Origin: an uncultured Saprospiraceae bacterium
Lineage (GTDB): Bacteria > Bacteroidota > Bacteroidia > Chitinophagales > Saprospiraceae
Direction: 5' to 3'
Assembly (NCBI GenBank): GCA_937926205.1
Contig: CALEYL010000024.1
Span: 1 to 27,644 of the forward strand
DNA length: 27,644 nucleotides
The translations under genes and the position numbers were made by a program. Of this stretch, positions 1-7,309 are shown piece by piece (the stretch's first letter is position 1; the number at the start of each line of letters is the position of its first letter). The notes beneath the pieces are model-generated. The model saw only the letters and a list, made by a program, of their open reading frames with translations, did not search any database and was not told the origin of the DNA.

Positions 1-48
1 GAGAACCTCTATGAAGGCTGGAGGCTCTACGATGTGTATAAACCGTAG
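1..48 (+). CDS. 3' end of a truncated gene (C-terminal 15 residues)
   Basis: The first 48 bases read without a stop as ENLYEGWRLYDVYKP and then TAG. The frame is open to the window edge, so this is probably the tail of a gene that begins outside the window. Fifteen residues are too few to name a family. The last codons lie inside a short repeat (33-65) that recurs inverted at the other end of the window, so the true C-terminus may have been created or changed by that repeat. Confidence 0.35.
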   Translation, partial: ENLYEGWRLYDVYKP

Positions 49-65
49 CTACCGGACAGGCAGGC
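33..65. repeat. Left copy of a terminal inverted sequence
   Basis: TGTGTATAAACCGTAGCT (33-50) followed by ACCGGACAGGCAGGC matches the reverse complement of 27599-27630. The first 18 bases are identical; the rest differ by one substitution and one indel. The CCGGACAGGCAGGC part also belongs to the dispersed repeat at 49-252 and at 4.7 kb. Confidence 0.7.
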
Positions 66-252
66 AAAGTCCGCAGCGGATACGCAAAGTCCGCAAAGCG
101 AGACGTCCCAAACCTTGGCGCTCTTAGCGGAACCTTGGCGCCCTTAGCGGGAAAAAGAGTTCCCGCCTGCCTACCGGACAGGCAAGCAAAGCCCGCAACG
201 GATACGCAAAGTCCGCAAAGCGAGACGTCCCAAACCTTGGCACCCTTGGCGG
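49..252. repeat. Two direct copies of an 82-nt intergenic repeat
   Basis: Positions 49-130 and 171-252 are the same 82-nt unit, 122 nt apart, with about six differences, mostly transitions. The unit runs CTACCGGACAGGC, then GCAAAG-rich phrases (GTCCGCA, GATACGCAAAGTCCGCAAAG), then CGAGACGTCCC, then AACCTTGGCGCTCTTAGCGG. Between the copies lies a second AACCTTGGCGCCCTTAGCGG phrase and GTTCCCGCCTGC. A related cluster is at 4640-4846. The stretch 49-479 holds no gene on either strand; it is entirely repeat-type sequence. Confidence 0.8.
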
Positions 253-362
253 TAAAATTGGTTACATCCAGGTCTTTATTACCTTGAAAACGGTAAGCAG
301 CTTGCCCCGTGTTATCAGGGGTAGCCGGGGAGCATGTTGCTCAGTGAAAGTACGATGCCTAC

Positions 363-417
363 TTTAACCCCCGCTTTGGCGGGACAGGCTTTTAACCCCC
401 GCTATTGCGGGACAGGC
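363..417. repeat. Two tandem 28-nt units with CCCGC...GCGGG hairpins
   Basis: TTTAACCCCCGC(TTTG)GCGGGACAGGC at 363-389 is followed directly by the same unit with a changed loop (TATT) at 391-417. Each unit can form a CCCGC/GCGGG stem. The loop varies while the stem is kept, as in palindromic intergenic repeats. There is no T-run placed to make it a clear intrinsic terminator. Confidence 0.7.
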
Positions 418-418
418 T

Positions 419-480
419 TTTCTACTTTAACCTTCTATTTTACCCTTTAACCTTTACCCTTTCTACTTTAACCTTGCCTT
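419..480. repeat. Pyrimidine-rich CCTTTAAC-type repeat, copy A
   Basis: An irregular run of CTACTTTAACC, TTTACCC and CCTTTAACC words fills this stretch up to the stop of the next gene. The same kind of run occurs at 14635-14689 and 27521-27585, always with the pyrimidines on the + strand and always between genes. Confidence 0.75.
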
Positions 481-1229
481 TACAACCCCACCTTCACCAC
501 CTTCACCGTTTTCCGTTGCCCATACAAGCTCAGGCGCACAAAATAGACGCCGGCACTCCAGGGCAGCATGTCGATCACGAGGGTAGCGTTCTGGTCGAAA
601 GCGCCATTTTTGGCCCGGTGAACCAGTCGGCCTGTTGCATCAAAGACCATGACCTCAAGTGAAACGGGCGTTTCGAGGTCGGTGCTGACAACAACCTGAT
701 CGGAAGTCAGCGTGGGGTTTATCTTAAACGGAAAACCGGGTTCAGGTACATCAATGTCCTTTAAATTGCCGCAATTGGGAGTCGATGCGAAGGCTGCCAC
801 CGGGACTTCCGAAACGCCCGGGGCGATGGGGCCCACAACCTTATCATTTTGTACTCTCAGGTAAGAAATGCCGCACTCCGACAACCACCAGGTATTGTCG
901 CCGCTTTTGTGCGGGGAGAGGATGTACCGGTCACCGACGTGAAAATTGTTCAGCATGACCAGGCAATTGGCGCCGTTGCCATTTTCAATATTTAGGTTTT
1001 GCCAGGTTTTGACTTCTCCAAAATACGTTTTTTCGATGAACAACTCAATACCCGTGGCGGTGATCCCAGAAACGGTTGCGAGGTAAACGTTTTGCCCTTC
1101 CCTGATCTGACCGTCATTACCAAAAGTCAGGGTTTCGCAAAAGGTAGGAATGTAAACGCAGGAACAGGCATGGCTTTTTCCCAACATTCCGATGAGCGCA
1201 AAGAACAGAAGTGTAGTGGCTTTTTTCAT
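480..1229 (-). CDS. Secreted protein, TIMP/netrin-like six-cysteine domain plus T9SS sorting domain
   Basis: The protein is 249 aa. I start it at the ATG at 1229 because MKKATTLLFFALIGMLG is a signal peptide; an upstream in-frame ATG at 1352 would add 41 unlikely residues. Cleavage after SHA (19-21) would leave a mature chain beginning Cys-Ser-Cys. Six cysteines at mature positions 1, 3, 10, 68, 98 and 132 resemble the spacing in the N-terminal domain of animal TIMPs (1, 3, 13, 70, 99, 124), an OB-fold NTR domain. Residues from about 168 form a T9SS type A sorting domain: a KINPTLTSD start, a VFDATGRLV strand, a GVYFVRL strand and a basic VKVVKVG end. The protein should therefore be exported by the Sec and type IX systems to the cell surface or medium. 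Inhibition of metalloproteases is only an inference. It stands alone, convergent with repeats. Confidence 0.8.
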   Translation of the reverse strand: MKKATTLLFFALIGMLGKSHACSCVYIPTFCETLTFGNDGQIREGQNVYLATVSGITATGIELFIEKTYFGEVKTWQNLNIENGNGANCLVMLNNFHVGDRYILSPHKSGDNTWWLSECGISYLRVQNDKVVGPIAPGVSEVPVAAFASTPNCGNLKDIDVPEPGFPFKINPTLTSDQVVVSTDLETPVSLEVMVFDATGRLVHRAKNGAFDQNATLVIDMLPWSAGVYFVRLSLYGQRKTVKVVKVGL

Positions 1230-1544
1230 AAGGTGGTGTTTGCTCAGAAAGACGGGAGAAATCAGGGAAACGGTTGGGATGTATTTATTTTGTAAAGTAT
1301 TTCCCGACAGGCTGGGCTCTGCGAAACGGCATACAGTGGTAAAAATGCTCACACGCCGTCCCGAAGCAAAAAAAAAGCAGTATGCCTCCTACCCAATTAT
1401 ACCGCCCGGGTGCAGCGCACCCCAACCTTATATAGCACCATAATTTTTTTAGCAGTCCGCTGAACGGGAGTTCAGCGGTACGGCGCCGCACTCGATTCTC
1501 CCATTTGCCTTTCCCAAAAAATACCGCATTATTGCAACAAAAAA
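1230..1544. other. Gene-free stretch with two palindromes
   Basis: No credible gene is visible on either strand in these 315 bases. The stretch contains GGGTGC-AGC-GCACCC at 1408-1422, related to the GGTGCGCTGCACC repeats at 14.5 kb, and a perfect 9-bp stem CCGCTGAAC/GTTCAGCGG with a GGGA loop at 1457-1478. Neither is followed by a T-run, so I do not call them terminators. Confidence 0.6.
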
Positions 1545-1798
1545 ATGAAACACTTTTTCCTCGGAGCTGCGCTGCTGCTGGCGTTTGGCCTGCGCGCTCA
1601 ACCTTCCATTCTATTAGTCGACGATTCCGAAGATAATTTTGACAACACCGGGTTTATTGCCCTGGCGCTAGATTCTGCCGGGTCTGCCTATACACTTTAC
1701 GATGCTGTGGCGGAGTAGGCCAGTCAAATGGCGTTTATGTTGCCCGAATGGAAATTGATGGTAAAACTGCCGCGAAATACCTCGTGCTGTCCAAATAA
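1545..1798 (+). pseudogene. Remnant of a T9SS-exported protein: N- and C-terminal scraps
   Basis: ATG at 1545 opens a 57-codon frame ending at TAG 1716-1718. It begins with a signal peptide (MKHFFLGAALLLAFGLRAQ) and continues SILLVDDSEDN...TGFIALALDSAG, a start seen in large secreted Bacteroidota proteins. In another frame, 1718-1798 encodes QSNGVYVARMEIDGK and then AAKYLVLSK and TAA, the terminal strands of a T9SS sorting domain (G-VY-R-DG-K-L). The two ends abut, so the body of the gene has been deleted and the frame lost. I infer a decayed gene. The original function cannot be read. Confidence 0.65.
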
Positions 1799-1804
1799 TA
1801 TCCG

Positions 1805-1812
1805 TACTTTTG
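1805..1812 (+). promoter_or_regulatory. Possible -7 element for phoH
   Basis: TACTTTTG matches the Bacteroidota -7 consensus TAnnTTTG. No clear TTTG lies 19-21 nt upstream. It would give phoH a leader of about 140 nt. Confidence 0.25.
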
Positions 1813-1944
1813 TTGTAAGGACAAAGTTGCCGGAAGAAACTTCTTAGCGCAAGTTTTGTTTATTTTAAAAACAAAGCGGCGCGGCTGAACTAAATTCTCC
1901 GGGCTGCGGTTTTGACCTTGATGATTCACTTTACCTAACAAAAA

Positions 1945-1950
1945 AGAGGA
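1945..1950 (+). promoter_or_regulatory. Ribosome binding site that supports a TTG start for phoH
   Basis: AGAGGA lies six bases before TTG 1957. Shine-Dalgarno sites are rare in this window, so this one helps fix the non-ATG start. The translated N-terminus (SEIILTVDNVD) also fits the usual start of Bacteroidota PhoH proteins. Confidence 0.55.
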
Positions 1951-1956
1951 TTCTGT

Positions 1957-3045
1957 TTGAGTGAGATTATTTTGACCGTAGACAACGTTGATCTCGTCGC
2001 ACTGTACGGGGAGAACGACGCGAAACTAAACTTACTGCGAAAGGCATTTCCGGAAGTAACCATCACCTCAAGGGGCGACAGCCTGAAACTCGCGGGGGAT
2101 AAGAAATACACGCAAAGAGCCAAGTCGAAATTCGAAATCATGGTGCGCCTGCTCAAAGAGCACGAAGAACTCCCCATGAATGTCGTGGAAGACCTGCTGA
2201 ACGGCAGCAACCCTTTTGAAACGAGACTGGGCAGCGGCAGTAGCAACAAAACCATTGTGCACGGCGTGGATGGCAAAGAAATCAAGGCCAAAACCCACAA
2301 CCAGCGCAAACTGGTGGAGTCTTCTGAACTCAACGACATCGTGTTCGCCGTTGGTCCGGCAGGCACCGGAAAAACATACACCGCGGTGGCTTTGGCCATC
2401 CGTGCCCTCAAAAATCGCCTCGTTAAAAAAATCATCCTGACCCGTCCGGCAGTAGAGGCCGGAGAAAGTCTCGGTTTTTTGCCCGGCGACCTGAAGGAAA
2501 AAATTGACCCTTATCTGCGCCCGCTTTACGATGCCCTCGACGACATGATTCCTGCCGAAAAACTGGCGCATTTCATGTCGACCCGCGTTATCGAAATTGC
2601 GCCGCTGGCTTTTATGCGCGGACGGACGCTGGACAATGCCTTCATCATTCTGGACGAGGCCCAAAACTGCTCCACCATGCAGTTGAAGATGTTTCTGACG
2701 AGGATGGGCCCATCTGCCAAGTGCATCATTACCGGCGATTTGTCGCAGATTGACTTACCTTACCACCAGAAATCGGGCTTGCAGCGGTCCATCAACCTGC
2801 TGCAGAATCTGGAAGGCATTGGCACCATTTACCTCGATACCGAAGACGTCGTTCGCCACCGTCTCGTGAAGGAAATCATCAGAGCTTACGAAAAATCGGA
2901 CGCCCTGGCGCGCAAAAGGATGGAAGAGGAAGAAGAAAAGAATCCGAGAAGAAACCAGCGAAAAGCATTTACAGAAATTGAAGAAGAATCGTCACTTGCC
3001 GGGCTGGACAATGCAGAGGAGATTAAACCGGCAGAAATATTATAG
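1957..3045 (+). CDS. phoH: PhoH-family ATPase (PhoH/YbeZ)
   Basis: This is a 362-aa cytoplasmic P-loop ATPase of the PhoH/YbeZ type, a family associated with RNA metabolism and ribosome or rRNA quality control. The N-terminal 100 residues carry the small RNA-binding-like domain (GENDAKLNLLRKAFPEV, TSRGDSLKLAG). The ATPase core shows Walker A GPAGTGKT at 133-140, the TRPAVEAGE-LGFLPGDL signature from 162, Walker B IILDEAQN at 230-237 and ITGDLSQIDLP from 258. After about residue 325 there is a charged, low-complexity tail (EEEEEKNPRRNQRK) typical of the family in this phylum. The start is TTG with a good RBS. The stop is 4 bp before the next small ORF, so the two are likely co-transcribed and perhaps translationally coupled. 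Confidence 0.95.
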   Translation: MSEIILTVDNVDLVALYGENDAKLNLLRKAFPEVTITSRGDSLKLAGDKKYTQRAKSKFEIMVRLLKEHEELPMNVVEDLLNGSNPFETRLGSGSSNKTIVHGVDGKEIKAKTHNQRKLVESSELNDIVFAVGPAGTGKTYTAVALAIRALKNRLVKKIILTRPAVEAGESLGFLPGDLKEKIDPYLRPLYDALDDMIPAEKLAHFMSTRVIEIAPLAFMRGRTLDNAFIILDEAQNCSTMQLKMFLTRMGPSAKCIITGDLSQIDLPYHQKSGLQRSINLLQNLEGIGTIYLDTEDVVRHRLVKEIIRAYEKSDALARKRMEEEEEKNPRRNQRKAFTEIEEESSLAGLDNAEEIKPAEIL

Positions 3046-3049
3046 CCTG

Positions 3050-3259
3050 ATGGAATACGTGGTACGGATAAATCCGGAAAAGCAGAATGAATTTCTGCAA
3101 TTGCTCAAAGCCTGGCAGAGCCTGGGCGTGGTAGAATATTATGAACTGCTGAAAGAAGGTGCACAACTCCTTTCAGGCCAGCCATCGGCGAGCAGTGGCG
3201 TGCAGAACAGCAATACTGCTCCCGACTGGATTGACCACTACCGGGATTTGGTGGATTGA
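3050..3259 (+). CDS. Small hypothetical protein between phoH and aroA
   Basis: This 69-aa protein starts at ATG 3050, 4 bp after the phoH stop. The frame is open further upstream but would overlap phoH. It reads MEYVVRINPEKQNEFLQLLK...LGVVEYYELLKEG...WIDHYRDLVD: a short beta strand with a basic patch, then amphipathic helices. This pattern (strand, K/E-rich helix, acidic tail) resembles the small antitoxin-like proteins common in Bacteroidota, but no toxin gene follows, because aroA starts 20 bp downstream. I do not recognise a family and assign no function. Tight packing between two real genes is the main evidence that it is coding. Confidence 0.65.
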   Translation: MEYVVRINPEKQNEFLQLLKAWQSLGVVEYYELLKEGAQLLSGQPSASSGVQNSNTAPDWIDHYRDLVD

Positions 3260-3279
3260 TTATTTTTTTAGCGCAACAC

Positions 3280-4542
3280 ATGACCCATACAATCAGTAAA
3301 CCGGTTCGCAGCATTCGCGGCGCCATCGAACTGGCAAGTTCCAAAAGCATCAGCAACCGCATCCTCATCATCCGCGCTTTGAGTGAAGCGCCCTTTGCCA
3401 TCCACCGGCTCGCCAACGCCAAAGACACGCAATTGCTCAACGCACTGCTGGAAAGCAATGCGCCGGTGCGCGATGCTGGCGCAGCAGGGACTACGTTTCG
3501 CTTTCTGACGGCCTGGCTATCCCTTCAGGAAGGCGAGCAGGTGCTGACCGGCACTGAACGCATGAAACAACGCCCCATTGGCGCTCTGGTGGACGCGCTT
3601 CGGGCCATTGGCGCCGACATTCAGTACGTTGAAAAGGAAGGCTATCCGCCCCTGCGCATTGGCGCACCCACCGGAATGGGCAAAACGAGGGAATTGACCG
3701 TGCCGGCCAACATCAGCAGTCAGTACATTTCGGCCTTGTTGCTCATTGCCCCTGCTCTGCCGGATGGCTTGAAACTGACGCTGGATGGTGAAATTGTTTC
3801 CAGACCTTACATAGAAATGACCCTGAATCTGATGGCCGCTTTCGGCGTTACGCACCATTGGGAAGGCAATGTCATCGACGTGAAAGCGCAAACCTACCGC
3901 GATCAGACAGCTGGTTTGGGTTTTACCATCGAAGCAGACTGGTCGGCAGCGTCGTACTATTATGCCATGGCGGCCATCTCCGACGAAGCGGATCTGTTTC
4001 TGGGAGGCTTGTACGAAAACAGCCTGCAGGGCGACGCGGTGTTGTCGGATATCATGCGCAAATTTGGGGTGCAGACCCATTTTGAAGCAGACGGCATCCG
4101 TCTTGTTAAAGCAGCCGGGACAACACCGCCGGCATTTTTTGAATACGATTTTGTAAAATGCCCGGATATCGCCCAAACCTTAGCCGTCGTTTGTGCAGCG
4201 CTGGGCACGCAGGGCCTGTTTACGGGATTAGACACTCTACGCATCAAAGAAACCGACCGAATTGCTGCCCTGCAAACGGAATTGCAGAAAACCGGCGTTT
4301 ATCTAAGTAAGATGCCACCCCGCTTTTCCAAAAAAACGGAAAAGGAGTACTATATGATTGAAGGGAAATCGGAGCTGACCAGCACGCCTGTTTTCGATAC
4401 CTACGAAGACCACCGCATGGCGATGGCTTTTGCACCCCTGGCGATGCTAGGACCCATTGCTGTGGCCGAAGCCGGCGTGGTAGAAAAGTCGTACCCGGAT
4501 TTCTGGGAAGATCTTCAGGGAATTGGGTTTGTTGTTAGGTAG
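3280..4542 (+). CDS. aroA: 3-phosphoshikimate 1-carboxyvinyltransferase (EPSP synthase)
   Basis: AroA transfers the enolpyruvyl group of PEP to shikimate 3-phosphate, the sixth step of the shikimate pathway to aromatic amino acids, in the cytoplasm. I use ATG 3280 (420 aa); a TTG at 3256 overlapping the previous stop would add only eight residues. Recognisable blocks are SKSISNR at 21-27 (substrate phosphate binding), GAAGTTFRFLTA near 67-78, TGTERMKQRPI near 90-100, SSQYISALLL near 146-155, EADWSAASYY near 218-227, PDIAQT near 295-300 with the catalytic Asp, LRIKETDR at 320-327, YEDHRMAMAF near 375-384 and the C-terminal EKSYPDFW. GAAGTTFRF replaces the NAGTAxR of enterobacterial enzymes, a variant I associate with Bacteroidota. 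The length is normal and all blocks are intact. It probably shares a transcript with phoH. Confidence 0.96.
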   Translation: MTHTISKPVRSIRGAIELASSKSISNRILIIRALSEAPFAIHRLANAKDTQLLNALLESNAPVRDAGAAGTTFRFLTAWLSLQEGEQVLTGTERMKQRPIGALVDALRAIGADIQYVEKEGYPPLRIGAPTGMGKTRELTVPANISSQYISALLLIAPALPDGLKLTLDGEIVSRPYIEMTLNLMAAFGVTHHWEGNVIDVKAQTYRDQTAGLGFTIEADWSAASYYYAMAAISDEADLFLGGLYENSLQGDAVLSDIMRKFGVQTHFEADGIRLVKAAGTTPPAFFEYDFVKCPDIAQTLAVVCAALGTQGLFTGLDTLRIKETDRIAALQTELQKTGVYLSKMPPRFSKKTEKEYYMIEGKSELTSTPVFDTYEDHRMAMAFAPLAMLGPIAVAEAGVVEKSYPDFWEDLQGIGFVVR

Positions 4543-4912
4543 CGGGATTTAGTTGGCAATTAGCAGTTTTTACAGTGCTAATGATGCAGATAGAGACAAT
4601 TCGATGTGCAACTGGCATTTTTTCAGTTGCTGAGGTTGATTTGGCAAAGCGTGACCACTTAAACCTTAGCGTCCTTAGCGAGACCTTGGCGCCCTTGGCG
4701 GGGAAAAAGGTTCCCGCCTGCCTACCGGACAGGCAGGCAAAGTTCGCAAAGGAAACGCAAAGGTCGCAAAGGGAGACATCTCAAACCTTAGCGTTCTTGG
4801 CGAGCCCTTGGCGCCCTTAGCGGGGAAAAGTGTTCCCGCAAAGCAAATCTCAAAAAACCGTGCGCATGCATCCTTTAAAAGATGGAAGGCATGCCACAAA
4901 AAAATAAACATA
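4543..4912. repeat. Gene-free repeat cluster upstream of rnr
   Basis: No gene is visible in these 370 bases. Positions 4640-4846 hold a diverged relative of the 49-252 repeat. AACCTTAGCGTCCTTAGCG and CCTTGGCGCCCTTGGCGG are followed by GGTTCCCGCCTGC, CTACCGGACAGGCAGGC, GCAAAG phrases (GTTCGCAAAG, AACGCAAAG, GTCGCAAAG), GAGACATCTC, then AACCTTAGCGTTCTTGGCG, CCCTTGGCGCCCTTAGCGG and GTTCCCGCAAAG again. Positions 4551-4620 carry degenerate AGTTGGCAATTAGCAGTTTTT words like those at 16.8 kb. No promoter motif for rnr was clear. Confidence 0.75.
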
Positions 4913-7099
4913 ATGGCAAAAAATAAAAAATCAAAAACCGCTGGCGTAAAGCTCAGCACCAAAGACCTTAAGCGGGAAGTCCTTTCCCTGTTTCGCAGAG
5001 AACCTAAAAAACAACTCAACCCCCGGCAGGTCATTCAAAAATTAAAAGTCGAAAACAACAAAGATGCCGTAACGCATGTGTTGGAACAATTGGTGGCGTC
5101 GCAGCAGATTGTGTCGCTGCCGGATTATCGTTTTCAACTCAACCGGGCAGCCATCGCCGCGCCATCCGGCCGGGGACGAAGCGCAGGCAGCAGTGGCAAC
5201 ATCCGCACCGGCATTGTGGACATGACCCGAACGGGTGCAGCTTATATTGTTTCTGAAAGCAAAGAAGACGATGTATTTGTGCCGGTAAAGGCCATGAATA
5301 CAGCCATGCACGGCGACCGTGTAGAAATTCGCGTGTGGACGCCCCGCGGCAGAAATCGTCCCGAAGGAGAGGTGATCAGGATCGTTGAGCGGGCAACCGA
5401 ACATTTTCTTGGCACCCTTAATTGTTACCCCAAATACGGCATCGTTTCGGTGGAGGGCAAAATGCCCCTCGACATCATGGTGGATCTGAAAGACCTCAAA
5501 GACGCCAACGAAGGGGATAAGGTGGTCGTGAAGATCACCAAATGGACCACCGGGCGTTTTCAGCAACCTGTCGGGGTGATCACCTCGGTGCTGGGCGCTG
5601 CAGGCAGTCACGACATTGAGATGAAAGCCATCCTCATCAACAACGGGTTCAATATCGAATTTCCGGAAGAGGTGCTGGCCGAATCAGAAAGCTTGTCAGA
5701 GGAGATTCCGGCAGAAGAGATTGCCCGTCGCCGCGACATGCGCGGAATTACCACCTTTACCATCGACCCCGATGATGCCAAAGACTTTGACGATGCCCTT
5801 TCCATTCGCTACCTCGAGAATGGGGAATGCGAAGTTGGCGTGCACATCGCGGATGTATCGCACTATGTTTTGCCGGGAACGGCCCTCGATAAAGAAGCTT
5901 ACCTGCGCTCAACCTCCGTCTATCTGGTAGATCGCGTGTTGCCCATGTTGCCGGAAAAGCTTTCCAATGGCCTGTGCTCCCTGCGACCCAATGAAGATAA
6001 GCTGACTTTTTCGGCTGTTTTTGTATTCGACCAGCAGGATAAAGTGAAAGAGCGCTGGTTTGGAAAAACCGTCATTCATTCCGACCGCCGCTTTGCTTAC
6101 GAAGAGGCTCAGGAAGTGCTGGATGGCGGGGAAGGTGATTTTGCTGAAGAACTGAAACACCTGAACCGCATCGCGAAACGCCTGCGTGCCCGCCGTTTCA
6201 AAAAAGGAGCGATCAACTTTGAGTCGGATGAAGTGAAATTCCGTTTAGACGAAAACGGCGCCCCCATTTCAATGTATGTCAAAGAGCGCAAGGAAGCCCA
6301 CCTGCTCATCGAGGATTTTATGCTGCTGGCCAATCGCGAAGTGGCGACCTACATCGCGAAAAAAGCAAGCGGTCAGGCGGAGATTCCTTACGTGTACCGC
6401 ATCCACGACGAACCCAATATGGAAAAAGTGGAAGATTTGGCGCGTTTTGCTCTCGAACTGGGTTTTCAGATGAAGATCAATACGCCCAAAGAAATCGCCA
6501 ATTCCTACAACCGGCTTGCCGAAGCGGCTTTAGTGGACCCGGCGCTGAAAATGCTGGAACCTTTAGCCATCCGAACCATGGCCAAAGCGGCATACAGCAG
6601 CGATAACATTGGCCACTACGGTCTGGCATTCGATTACTATACCCATTTTACTTCGCCCATACGCCGATATTCCGATGTGTTGTCGCACCGCCTGCTGGAA
6701 CCCAACCTGAAGCCGGATGTCTTTTTCCGGACGAACAAGGAAAAGCTGGAAGAGCAGTGCAAGCACATATCCAAACAGGAACGCTGTGCCATGGAAGCGG
6801 AACGCGAATCGGTGAAATACAAGCAGGTCGAATTCATGGACAAGCACATTGGCGAAGTCTTTGAAGGCTTTGTTTCCGGCATCGGCGAACGCGGCCTCTA
6901 CATCGAACTCAAAGAAAGCCGCGCTGAAGGCATGGTTAACTTTGACACCATGCCCGAACCTTTTGAATTTGCCGGCGGCAGTCGCCTGCGGGTGCACGGT
7001 GCGCATACGGGCAAGGTCATCAGGATGGGTGACGTCGTGCAGGTTCGTGTGGTGAGTGCGAATCTGGCGAAACGGCAGATTGATATGCAGCTTGTGTAA
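4913..7099 (+). CDS. rnr: Ribonuclease R
   Basis: RNase R is a processive 3'-to-5' exoribonuclease that degrades structured RNA and takes part in RNA quality control. I start it at ATG 4913 (728 aa); the frame opens further upstream only through repeat DNA. In order: a basic N-terminus and winged-helix domain (about 1-80); cold-shock OB folds (about 95-265, with TGIVDMTRTGAAYIV); the RNB catalytic domain from about 270, with DPDDAKDFDD at 285-294 carrying the magnesium-binding aspartates, then GVHIADVSHYV, STSVYLVDRVLPMLP and HFTSPIRRYSDVLSHR; and a C-terminal S1 domain (VFEGFVSGIGERGLYIEL). The protein stops soon after S1 and lacks the long Lys-rich tail of the E. coli enzyme. The catalytic residues look intact. 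Confidence 0.96.
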   Translation: MAKNKKSKTAGVKLSTKDLKREVLSLFRREPKKQLNPRQVIQKLKVENNKDAVTHVLEQLVASQQIVSLPDYRFQLNRAAIAAPSGRGRSAGSSGNIRTGIVDMTRTGAAYIVSESKEDDVFVPVKAMNTAMHGDRVEIRVWTPRGRNRPEGEVIRIVERATEHFLGTLNCYPKYGIVSVEGKMPLDIMVDLKDLKDANEGDKVVVKITKWTTGRFQQPVGVITSVLGAAGSHDIEMKAILINNGFNIEFPEEVLAESESLSEEIPAEEIARRRDMRGITTFTIDPDDAKDFDDALSIRYLENGECEVGVHIADVSHYVLPGTALDKEAYLRSTSVYLVDRVLPMLPEKLSNGLCSLRPNEDKLTFSAVFVFDQQDKVKERWFGKTVIHSDRRFAYEEAQEVLDGGEGDFAEELKHLNRIAKRLRARRFKKGAINFESDEVKFRLDENGAPISMYVKERKEAHLLIEDFMLLANREVATYIAKKASGQAEIPYVYRIHDEPNMEKVEDLARFALELGFQMKINTPKEIANSYNRLAEAALVDPALKMLEPLAIRTMAKAAYSSDNIGHYGLAFDYYTHFTSPIRRYSDVLSHRLLEPNLKPDVFFRTNKEKLEEQCKHISKQERCAMEAERESVKYKQVEFMDKHIGEVFEGFVSGIGERGLYIELKESRAEGMVNFDTMPEPFEFAGGSRLRVHGAHTGKVIRMGDVVQVRVVSANLAKRQIDMQLV

Positions 7100-7113
7100 G
7101 GAGGGACTGCTGA

Positions 7114-7307
7114 TCAGCGGAAGGGCAATAATCGAACTTTTGCTTTTGAAGAATCCAGGGTAAGCATGCATCCTGCCTGTAACTGTTCATCGAATTGGGA
7201 AAGGCATTGCAATACTTTTTGTCCGATACTTTCCGGAGTCAGGTCTTGCGTTCTAACTTGGAAAACACTAGGTGTATTTGCAAGTTCATGTCAATCAGTA
7301 TGCTCAT
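7114..7307 (-). pseudogene. Deleted and frameshifted DUF5615-like (PIN-fold) toxin
   Basis: Two bases after the DUF433 stop, ATG 7307 opens MSILIDMNLQIHLVFSKLE and hits TGA at 7241-7239. ILIDMNL matches the N-terminus of DUF5615 PIN-like toxins, in which the Asp is an active-site acidic residue. From 7242 the next frame reads LTPESIGQKVLQCLSQFDEQ, then LQAGCMLTLDSSKAKVRLLPF, ending at TGA 7116-7114; this looks like the C-terminal part of the same family (acidic strand, K-x-R-x-x-L-P-F end). About 60 residues in the middle, including the other acidic residues, are missing. I infer that the toxin has been inactivated by an internal deletion and frameshift while its antitoxin was kept. Confidence 0.65.
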
Positions 7308-7309
7308 AC

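Noticed and set aside
49..252. Possible CRISPR array in the 82-nt direct repeats
   Set aside because: There are only two copies, the repeat is too long, the interval is itself repeat-like, and no cas gene is present.
2068..2664. 198-codon frame antisense to phoH
   Set aside because: It overlaps the Walker motifs of PhoH. His/Phe/Gln-rich composition is typical of a shadow frame.
4808..4912. N-terminal extension of RNase R by 35 codons
   Set aside because: The extension is encoded by the CTTGGCGCCCTTAGCGG repeat, and the ATG at 4913 gives a normal RNase R start.
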